This document shows, piece after piece, positions 15,406-19,594 of a stretch of DNA of 20,784 nucleotides (positions are counted from its first letter, which is position 1; every line of letters begins with the position of its first letter). Source of the DNA: a virus. The stretch covers positions 1 to 20,784 of the IMG/VR virus record IMGVR_UViG_3300047564_004814. One strand, given 5' to 3'. The notes beneath the pieces are model-generated. The model saw only the letters and a program-made list of their open reading frames with translations. It was not told the origin of the DNA and searched no databases. Position numbers and translations under genes: made by a program.

Positions 15406-15696
15406 ATGCAATTTTTAAACCTAATCAAACATTTTCTTAAGTACTTGACTAAACAAGATAAACCTTCTACAGTGGAAGAACAAATAATTGAAAATCCAAT
15501 TTCTATGGAAACACTTGAATCAACGCTTAAGATTTCACACGATTGGGCAAAAAATAGAATTGATTATCTTGATTGCAATAATCACGAACGGGATGCTAGT
15601 GCTGTTTTTCAGGAATTTATGGAATGGCTTGATCCAGATGTTGATGAGCACGATATTATTTCTATGTGTAATCTAACTGATGATGAGGACAGTTAA
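15406..15696 (+). CDS. Small hypothetical protein, acidic C-terminus
   Basis: A 96-residue protein with a hydrophobic, basic N-terminal helix (FLNLIKHFLKYLTK), a middle helix (ESTLKISHDWAKNRIDYL), and an acidic C-terminus (WLDPDVDEHDIISM, ending DDEDS). No known domain is recognised. It stands alone between the terminator at 15312 and the sigma70 promoter at 15710. No clear Shine-Dalgarno is seen. Confidence 0.65.
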   Translation: MQFLNLIKHFLKYLTKQDKPSTVEEQIIENPISMETLESTLKISHDWAKNRIDYLDCNNHERDASAVFQEFMEWLDPDVDEHDIISMCNLTDDEDS

Positions 15697-15709
15697 ACAA
15701 CTGGACATC

Positions 15710-15738
15710 TTGACAAATTCTAAATAGTAACTTATTAT
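15710..15738 (+). promoter_or_regulatory. Sigma70-type promoter (early class)
   Basis: TTGACA (15710-15715), 17-base spacer, TATTAT (15733-15738). Initiation is expected near 15745. It drives a structured leader and the lysozyme gene. The spacer contains CTAAATA. Confidence 0.8.
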
Positions 15739-15744
15739 GTACAA

Positions 15745-15869
15745 ATCCCTGTTATGAGCAGGGTTTCTCGTTATGAGATTTTGATCGTGACACTTAGAGC
15801 CGTGGAAAGTGCCCTTTGAGAATTGGGTGTACCCCCTTTCTATACGGATGCCGAATTCAATTTAACTAA
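15745..15869 (+). ncRNA. Structured untranslated leader or small RNA
   Basis: About 125 bases between the promoter and the lysozyme ATG hold several hairpins by manual pairing: CCCTG/CAGGG (15747-15763), TCTC/GAGA (15766-15778), CACTT/AAGTG (15791-15811), GGG/CCC (15825-15834) and CGG/CCG (15845-15853). TTATGAG appears in both of the first two loops. No Shine-Dalgarno precedes the ATG. It could be a cis-regulatory leader or a separate small RNA; it does not match a riboswitch class I know. Confidence 0.45.
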
Positions 15870-16517
15870 ATGCTAAAAAACCTAACAAATGTAACCGTAG
15901 CTCTTTTAGGTGCGGTTGCAACATCAGCGGCAACACTGCCAGCACCGAGTATGGCAACATCTTCAGCAACTGTGAAACAACCTTTCTCAATCGTTCCTGA
16001 AGGTCCTACTCAAGAGACAGAGACCAAAGAGGTTGTTCCCGAGAAACCTAAAGTCAAACGATTAGTTTGTAAAGGATGTAATACTAATGAGACCCGTACT
16101 CTGGAATTCTTACAGAAACGAGGAATCACTGATAAAAACGCCCTAGCAACCATTATGGGCAATATCCGACAAGAATCTACCTTCACTCCAAATATTTGTG
16201 AGGGTGGTGCCCGAACTTCCTATCCTAATTGTGGTGGGGGGTATGGTCTGATTCAATGGACTAATGCTCCTCGTTTTTATGGACTAGGAAAACATGCTGC
16301 CCGTATTGGCGCTAATCCTTCCTCACTTGATGCACAACTTGACTATATGTTGCATGAAGGTGATTGGAAGATGATTGAACCCTATATGAAGACTCCCGGT
16401 GGGTCTATTCATCACTATATGCGTCTTGCAAGTAAGTGGATTCGTTGGGGTCATCATGGTGCAAGAACTGATTATGCGTATGGTTATGCAAATCGTCTTG
16501 TTTTGACTGAAGTATAA
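15870..16517 (+). CDS. Secreted lysozyme, phage tail-lysozyme type
   Basis: A 215-residue protein. Residues 1 to about 30 look like a signal peptide (basic start, hydrophobic VALLGAVATSAATL, Ala/Ser-rich end). Residues about 30-75 are a Pro/Glu/Lys linker. The catalytic domain starts TLEFLQKRGITDKNALATIM, with GNIRQESTF carrying a likely catalytic Glu at 102 and GGYGLIQW at the substrate cleft; this matches the Phage_lysozyme2 family, which cuts peptidoglycan. It lacks any other tail-protein domain and carries an export signal, so it may act as an endolysin in the periplasm rather than at entry. The paired Cys (CKGC, CEGG, NCGGG) may form disulfides there. It is transcribed from the promoter at 15710. 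Confidence 0.85.
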   Translation: MLKNLTNVTVALLGAVATSAATLPAPSMATSSATVKQPFSIVPEGPTQETETKEVVPEKPKVKRLVCKGCNTNETRTLEFLQKRGITDKNALATIMGNIRQESTFTPNICEGGARTSYPNCGGGYGLIQWTNAPRFYGLGKHAARIGANPSSLDAQLDYMLHEGDWKMIEPYMKTPGGSIHHYMRLASKWIRWGHHGARTDYAYGYANRLVLTEV

Positions 16518-16535
16518 TAAAAAATCATAAGGCCT

Positions 16536-16543
16536 AATAAATA
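16536..16543 (+). promoter_or_regulatory. Possible late promoter AATAAATA beside a terminator
   Basis: AATAAATA ends directly at the first G of the hairpin at 16544. With T4 spacing, transcription would start near 16549, at the end of the 5' arm, so the new transcript would not form the terminator. Confidence 0.45.
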
Positions 16544-16565
16544 GGGGGAGCAATCCCCCTTTTTT
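16544..16565 (+). terminator. Rho-independent terminator abutting a start codon
   Basis: GGGGGA (16544-16549), GCAA loop, TCCCCC (16554-16559), then T6 (16560-16565). The next base is the A of the ATG at 16566. It ends the lysozyme transcript. Confidence 0.9.
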
Positions 16566-16961
16566 ATGTACCAATATAAAATTTCAAATATTCTTAAAGT
16601 AATTGATGGCGACACTGTTGAAGCCACACTTGACTTAGGATTTAATATTCATTTAAAACAAACAATTCGTCTTACAAATATTGATGCTCCTTCAATTCGT
16701 ACTTTAGATGAAGAAGTAAAGAAGTATGGATTAAGAGCAAAAGAGAAACTTGAAGAATATCTAAAAACTGGTGATAGAATTATTGTAGCAACTCAAAATC
16801 CAAATAAAACAGAAAAGTTTGGAAGAGTTCTTGGTGAACTTTATGTTGAAGGAAATAGTTTAACCGCAAGTGAGTATCTGTTTTCAAATGAGTATGCTTG
16901 GGTTTATGATGAAGAGAATAGAAAATCAGACCTATCAGAACTAGCACCCTTAGATGAATAA
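16566..16961 (+). CDS. Staphylococcal-nuclease-like protein
   Basis: A 131-residue protein of the SNase (thermonuclease) family, calcium-dependent nucleases of DNA and RNA. Visible: VIDGDTVEA (D14, D16, T17), IRLTNIDAPS (R35, D40) and KFGRVLGELYV with the conserved Arg. The position of the general-base Glu (DTPE in the staphylococcal enzyme, Glu43) is Ser43 here, so activity is uncertain. There is no signal peptide, so it acts in the cytoplasm if active; host DNA breakdown would fit. MYQYKISNILKVIDGDTV is a natural N-terminus, so the ATG at 16566 is right even though it touches the terminator T-tract and has no Shine-Dalgarno. It overlaps the next gene by 8 bases. Confidence 0.85.
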   Translation: MYQYKISNILKVIDGDTVEATLDLGFNIHLKQTIRLTNIDAPSIRTLDEEVKKYGLRAKEKLEEYLKTGDRIIVATQNPNKTEKFGRVLGELYVEGNSLTASEYLFSNEYAWVYDEENRKSDLSELAPLDE

Positions 16962-17244
16962 CCTTCCAGAAGAACCAGAAGAAATTATTGATGTCGTTGC
17001 TAAGACACACTACTTAAAAGTTGAGAATGAATTAGGTGAGATTAAATTAGAAGCACATAATCAAGTTAATTTTCAACCAAAAGGAACTCCGTTAGGAATG
17101 AAACTTAAGGTTGAAGAGACTGGAGACATTACACCTACAATTACTTTTGATACTAAAAAACTTCAACAACCACAAAAAGAAATTGATGCTAAACAAATAT
17201 TAGATGATGCAATAAGAGAATATTTAAATGACCAAGAAATCTAA
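16954..17244 (+). CDS. Small acidic hypothetical protein
   Basis: A 96-residue acidic protein. Strand-rich residues 15-65 (HYLKVENELGEIKLEAHNQV) are followed by a helix (IDAKQILDDAIREYLND). It overlaps the nuclease gene (ATG within its last codons) and the next gene by 17 bases. No domain, membrane segment or signal peptide is seen. The chain of overlaps 16566-17987 suggests one co-translated unit of four genes. Confidence 0.75.
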   Translation: MNNLPEEPEEIIDVVAKTHYLKVENELGEIKLEAHNQVNFQPKGTPLGMKLKVEETGDITPTITFDTKKLQQPQKEIDAKQILDDAIREYLNDQEI

Positions 17245-17515
17245 ATTTAATATTTTTGAATTTAAATTTGGTGAAGAAAAGAAGGATATCTTTCATTATG
17301 TAAGATTGGGATTTTTTCTCAAAGGAACTGTAGATGTAATATCATTATTACCATTTGTAAATCGTAAGTCTTTATTTAATTTCATTGACGAGGCACAACT
17401 TCATTTTGGTATAGATGTTATGAATGATTATATTATTCAAGATGAAGAATTACTCAAGTTTCGTATAGATAGAGTTATTACAAAATCAATAGAGGAATAT
17501 GAAAAACATTCCTGA
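17228..17515 (+). CDS. Small hypothetical protein
   Basis: A 95-residue protein with a basic start (MTKKSKFNIFEFKFG) and a helical body (HYVRLGFFLKGTVDVISLLP, then LFNFIDEAQLHFGIDV). It is moderately hydrophobic, but no clear membrane span is seen. The function is unknown. It overlaps both neighbours in the same co-translated run. Confidence 0.75.
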   Translation: MTKKSKFNIFEFKFGEEKKDIFHYVRLGFFLKGTVDVISLLPFVNRKSLFNFIDEAQLHFGIDVMNDYIIQDEELLKFRIDRVITKSIEEYEKHS

Positions 17516-17987
17516 CTTTTTGGTATCAGTTAAATTAACACCTAAAAGGTCTTTAATAGCAGTCATTATTGCATCTTCTCTACTCTTCTTAACAACAAGA
17601 TGCGGTATCAGTCAGGAAGATTTGTTGAAGTTTTATAATGAGATTCGTAAGTCAATTAAGTTTGATTTACCAGATGAAAATCATATTCTTAACGAAATTG
17701 ATAGGCAATTGAATGATAAGATTAATCGCAATCCAAAGTTATTAGAATATAAGGTGAAAAGGGAAGTTGATGGTGCTATTTTAAATTATGAAAATGAAGA
17801 GAATAAAACCAGACAAATCAATATGAAGAATCAAAATATTCTTGAAGAAATCAATAAACCCAAATATGATAAGTTACAAAAACTGATTGTGGAAAACGCA
17901 GTTTATTATGAATTTGAAGACGGAACAATGGGTATTCGTGGTGCTTGGGTTGCTCCAGACCCCCGAGAAGTGGATTTAAAGCAATAA
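17499..17987 (+). CDS. Single-span membrane protein with charged helical domain
   Basis: A 162-residue protein. Residues about 18-33 are a membrane segment (SLIAVIIASSLLFLTT) after a basic stretch (KLTPKR), so it probably has the N-terminus inside and about 125 residues outside. The outer part is charged and helical (NEIDRQLNDKINRNPKLLEY, many Lys/Glu/Asn), ending with a small strand region (YEFEDGTMGIRGAWVAPDP). The Cys in TTRCG is preceded by Arg, so it is not a standard lipobox. The topology resembles an inner spanin, but no partner outer spanin is seen, so this is only a possibility. Confidence 0.75.
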   Translation: MKNIPDFLVSVKLTPKRSLIAVIIASSLLFLTTRCGISQEDLLKFYNEIRKSIKFDLPDENHILNEIDRQLNDKINRNPKLLEYKVKREVDGAILNYENEENKTRQINMKNQNILEEINKPKYDKLQKLIVENAVYYEFEDGTMGIRGAWVAPDPREVDLKQ

Positions 17988-18032
17988 AACTTGTATATAT
18001 AAACATATCTTTTATTTTTATTGGAGATTATT

Positions 18033-18224
18033 ATGTCTGAAACCGTAACACAACTTGCTGAAGCATTTGCGACTTGGCAAACTGAAGATGAAAAGTTCGT
18101 AAAGGGAAATGGTGCCGCTGGCACTCGTGCCCGTAAATCACTACAAGAAATCGCTAAACTGGTCAAGGCTCGTAGAGCAGAAATCAGCGACGAAAAGGCT
18201 GCCCGTAAGGAAGCAAAGGGTTGA
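18033..18224 (+). CDS. Histone H1-like (Hc1-type) small basic protein
   Basis: A 63-residue protein with a strong Shine-Dalgarno (TTGGAG) before the ATG at 18033, preferred over the TTG at 18021. The stretch KGNGAAGTRARKSLQEIAKL resembles the start of Hc1-type nucleoid proteins of bacteria (KGNKAA, then Arg-rich helix), and the tail is Lys/Arg/Ala-rich (SDEKAARKEAKG). Such proteins bind and compact DNA; here it might act on phage or host DNA. Its codons are more host-like than its neighbours' and suggest high expression. The stop TGA overlaps the -35 box of the next promoter. The family call is by motif only. Confidence 0.7.
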   Translation: MSETVTQLAEAFATWQTEDEKFVKGNGAAGTRARKSLQEIAKLVKARRAEISDEKAARKEAKG

Positions 18225-18249
18225 CAGTAAACCCTCAATAGACTATAAT
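18221..18249 (+). promoter_or_regulatory. Consensus sigma70 promoter for the tRNA cluster
   Basis: TTGACA (18221-18226), exactly 17 bases, TATAAT (18244-18249): a perfect match to the bacterial consensus. Start is expected near 18256. It overlaps the stop codon of the Hc1-like gene. Confidence 0.9.
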
Positions 18250-18255
18250 ACTGAG

Positions 18256-18338
18256 ACGGGTGGAGGAGGTCCAAACTTCTCATAAATCCCACACCTCCCA
18301 TGCCTCTCATAGAAGCACAAACAGGGAGGTCCCTTTAT
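18256..18338 (+). other. Leader before the tRNA cluster
   Basis: About 80 bases with no gene. GGAGGTCC occurs twice, 60 bases apart (18265, 18325), and TCTCATA twice between them, so this looks like an old imperfect duplication. A GGAGGAGG run has no start codon at a workable distance. Confidence 0.4.
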
Positions 18339-18414
18339 GGGCACGTAGCATAATGGATAATGCAGCATCCTTCTAAGATGTCGATTGGGAGTTCGACCCT
18401 CTCCGTGCCTGCCA
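18339..18414 (+). tRNA. tRNA-Arg (UCU)
   Basis: Full cloverleaf: acceptor GGGCACG/CGTGCCT (one G-T pair), D-arm GCAT/ATGC, anticodon loop CTTCTAA (TCT), T-arm GGGAG-TTCGACC-CTCTC. Discriminator G at 18411 and an encoded CCA at 18412-18414. It reads AGA/AGG. Confidence 0.95.
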
Positions 18415-18488
18415 GGGGAATTAGCTCAGTCTGGTAGAGCGCCTGCTTTGCAAGCAGGATGTCAGGAGTTCAAGTCTCCTATTCTCCA
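18415..18488 (+). tRNA. tRNA-Ala (UGC)
   Basis: Acceptor GGGGAAT/ATTCTCC, D-arm starting GCTCAG, anticodon stem CCTGC/GCAGG with loop TTTGCAA (TGC), T-arm AGGAG-TTCAAGT-CTCCT. Discriminator A; CCA not encoded. It abuts tRNA-Arg with no spacer and reads GCA best. Confidence 0.95.
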
Positions 18489-18664
18489 TTGGAGATTTAT
18501 TCTCCATACATAAATTGATAGAGCGTAAGTCCCTGTTATATCCTTATGAGGTATATCACACTTACGCCATCAATCGTAGGAAGTGCAACACCTCTCGCTG
18601 GTTTAGACTGGATGATGTGAAAGGTGATTCTGTCCGCACATAGAAATCCCTCCTACCACAATAA
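18489..18664 (+). other. Structured non-coding stretch between tRNAs
   Basis: 176 bases without a gene. It holds a long hairpin, ATTGAT (18514-18519) with ATCAAT (18569-18574) and GCGTAAGT (18523-18530) with ACTTACGC (18560-18567), then a region closed by GTAGGA (18576-18581) and TCCTAC (18651-18656). Parts resemble the leader at 15745. It may be a small RNA or tRNA remnants; no cloverleaf is complete. Confidence 0.45.
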
Positions 18665-18737
18665 TCCCATCGACCGAGCAAGCGAACGGGCCCGACTGTT
18701 AATCGGAGATTGGTAGGGGCAGTACCTACGATGGGAG
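18665..18737 (+). tRNA. Atypical tRNA-Asn (GUU) or tRNA-like RNA
   Basis: Cloverleaf by manual pairing: acceptor TCCCATC/GATGGGA (7 of 7), D-stem CCG/CGG (3), anticodon stem CCCGA/TCGGA (4 of 5) with the canonical Asn loop CTGTTAA, T-stem GTAGG/CCTAC (5 of 5), discriminator G. However, the T-loop is GGCAGTA instead of the TTC type, and the D-loop AGCAAGCGAA lacks GG. The elbow contacts would be lost, so it may be a degraded or specialised tRNA. Confidence 0.5.
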
Positions 18738-18784
18738 TTCTAACCTCTAAAATATTATAAATAATAATAAGTTGGAGGTTAGAA
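18738..18784 (+). promoter_or_regulatory. RBS-sequestering inverted repeat before the HNH gene
   Basis: TTCTAACCTC (18738-18747) and GAGGTTAGAA (18775-18784) are a perfect 10-bp inverted repeat. The second arm covers most of the Shine-Dalgarno (GGAGG, 18774-18778) and the A of the ATG. The 27-base loop holds a late promoter box. Read-through RNA would fold and block translation; RNA started at the late promoter would lack the first arm. Confidence 0.8.
18756..18763 (+). promoter_or_regulatory. T4-type late promoter TATAAATA inside the hairpin loop
   Basis: A perfect box. With T4 spacing the start would be near 18769, giving a leader of about 15 bases with a free Shine-Dalgarno. Confidence 0.82.
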
Positions 18785-19317
18785 TGTCTGGTAAAAGAGT
18801 TGTCCAATTTCGTCAAAGAAGAAAAAGATGGGCAGTTGATGCATTTGGTGGTAAGTGTGGTATTTGCGGTTATGATAAATGTGTTGAAGCATTGGAGTTT
18901 CATCACATAGACCTCAACCAAAAAGATTTCACACCATCAGCATCTGTAGCAAACAGGCAAGTATTTGTTGAAGAACTTAGAAAGTGTGTTTGTTTATGTT
19001 CTAACTGTCATCGTGAGGTTCATTCTGGTATTACTAAAATACCAGATAATGTATCAAAATTTGATGAAAGTTTTTCTGACAAACCTTTACCAGAAAAACC
19101 AAAACATCCTTGTAAAGAGTGTGGAAAACTAACAATTATTACTCAAACATTCTGCTCAGTAAAATGTTCTCGTAAAAGTAGAGAAGTTGCTGATTGGCCA
19201 ACTAATCAAGAATTACAAAAACTAGTTCTTGAAAATGGATATTCTGCTACTGGTAGAATGTTTGGGGTTAGTGATAATGCTGTTAGAAAAAGGTTAAATA
19301 GAAAATCCGCCCTATAA
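18784..19317 (+). CDS. HNH homing endonuclease, free-standing
   Basis: A 177-residue protein; the ATG at 18784 (GGAGG five bases upstream) is preferred over the TTG at 18772. The HNH core is CGICGYDKC, LEFHHIDLNQKDF, then CLCSNCHREVHSG, with two zinc-binding Cys pairs and the catalytic His pair. A second Cys cluster (CKECGKL, FCSVKC) follows, and the C-terminus (ENGYSATGRMFGVSDNAVRK) is a helix-turn-helix for DNA recognition. It lies between tRNA-Asn-like and tRNA-Thr; its last two codons and stop are the first nine bases of tRNA-Thr. It probably acts as a mobile endonuclease homing into tRNA clusters of related phages. Confidence 0.92.
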   Translation: MSGKRVVQFRQRRKRWAVDAFGGKCGICGYDKCVEALEFHHIDLNQKDFTPSASVANRQVFVEELRKCVCLCSNCHREVHSGITKIPDNVSKFDESFSDKPLPEKPKHPCKECGKLTIITQTFCSVKCSRKSREVADWPTNQELQKLVLENGYSATGRMFGVSDNAVRKRLNRKSAL

Positions 19318-19379
19318 GCATTGTGGTGATGCAGCAGTTTTGTAAACTGCAGAGAACAGTTCAATTCTGTTATGGGGCT
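19309..19379 (+). tRNA. tRNA-Thr (UGU)
   Basis: Acceptor GCCCTAT/ATGGGGC (one G-T), D-arm GCAT/ATGC, anticodon stem GCAGT/ACTGC with loop TTTGTAA (TGT), T-arm AACAG-TTCAATT-CTGTT, discriminator T; CCA not encoded. The 5' nine bases overlap the end of the HNH gene and its last base is the first T of the next -35 box. Confidence 0.93.
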
Positions 19380-19407
19380 TGACATAATATTCATTATGTC
19401 TTATACT
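19379..19407 (+). promoter_or_regulatory. Sigma70-type promoter with palindromic spacer
   Basis: TTGACA (19379-19384), 17 bases, TATACT (19402-19407). A perfect inverted repeat GACATAAT-ATTC-ATTATGTC (19381-19400) fills the -35 and spacer. It serves tRNA-Gly and the porin. Confidence 0.88.
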
Positions 19408-19434
19408 TCTCCTGTCCGTGTGAAGGAAGTTGCC

Positions 19435-19450
19435 GGGAGAGCAATCTCCC
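19435..19450 (+). other. Hairpin before tRNA-Gly
   Basis: GGGAGA-GCAA-TCTCCC followed by ATTTT. It has the same GCAA loop as the terminator at 16544 but a poor T-tract, and lies about 20 bases after the expected transcript start. It could be a weak attenuator or a processing signal for the tRNA. Confidence 0.45.
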
Positions 19451-19455
19451 ATTTT

Positions 19456-19527
19456 GCGGATTTAATTCAGTGGTAGAATGGCTGCCTTCCAAGCAGTTCG
19501 TCAGGGGTTCAAATCCCCTAATCCGCT
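19456..19527 (+). tRNA. tRNA-Gly (UCC)
   Basis: Acceptor GCGGATT/AATCCGC (7 of 7), D-arm with GTGG, anticodon stem GCTGC/GCAGT with loop CTTCCAA (TCC), T-arm AGGGG-TTCAAAT-CCCCT, discriminator T; CCA not encoded. It reads GGA. Confidence 0.95.
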
Positions 19528-19556
19528 TACCCGAACATTTCCAAAATGTAAGGGTG

Positions 19557-19563
19557 CTAAATA
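19557..19563 (+). promoter_or_regulatory. CTAAATA box before the porin
   Basis: CTAAATA ends 31 bases before the porin ATG, as the one at 4161 does before its gene. It could be a late promoter variant giving the porin a second transcript. Confidence 0.3.
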
Positions 19564-19594
19564 ACCTTCGTAGTTGTAATTCTTAACAAACTAT

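Noticed and set aside
15745-15869. Glutamine-type riboswitch (glnA or downstream-peptide class), known in marine cyanobacteria and phages
   Set aside because: The conserved core of those classes is not present in the leader.
17550-17600. Lipoprotein lipobox in the 17499 protein (TTRCG)
   Set aside because: Arg precedes the Cys, which does not fit the lipobox; treated as a plain membrane anchor.
18300-18353. 17-codon ORF (MPLIEAQTGRSLYGHVA) in the tRNA leader
   Set aside because: No Shine-Dalgarno at a suitable distance and it ends inside tRNA-Arg.
18665-18737. Reading the atypical tRNA on the minus strand as Val (AAC)
   Set aside because: The minus-strand T-arm does not pair at the right place, while the plus strand gives the textbook Asn anticodon loop and discriminator; all neighbours are on +.
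18489-18784. Group I intron interrupting a tRNA beside the HNH gene
   Set aside because: No recognisable P/Q/R/S core elements, and the flanking tRNAs are contiguous; the HNH gene looks free-standing.
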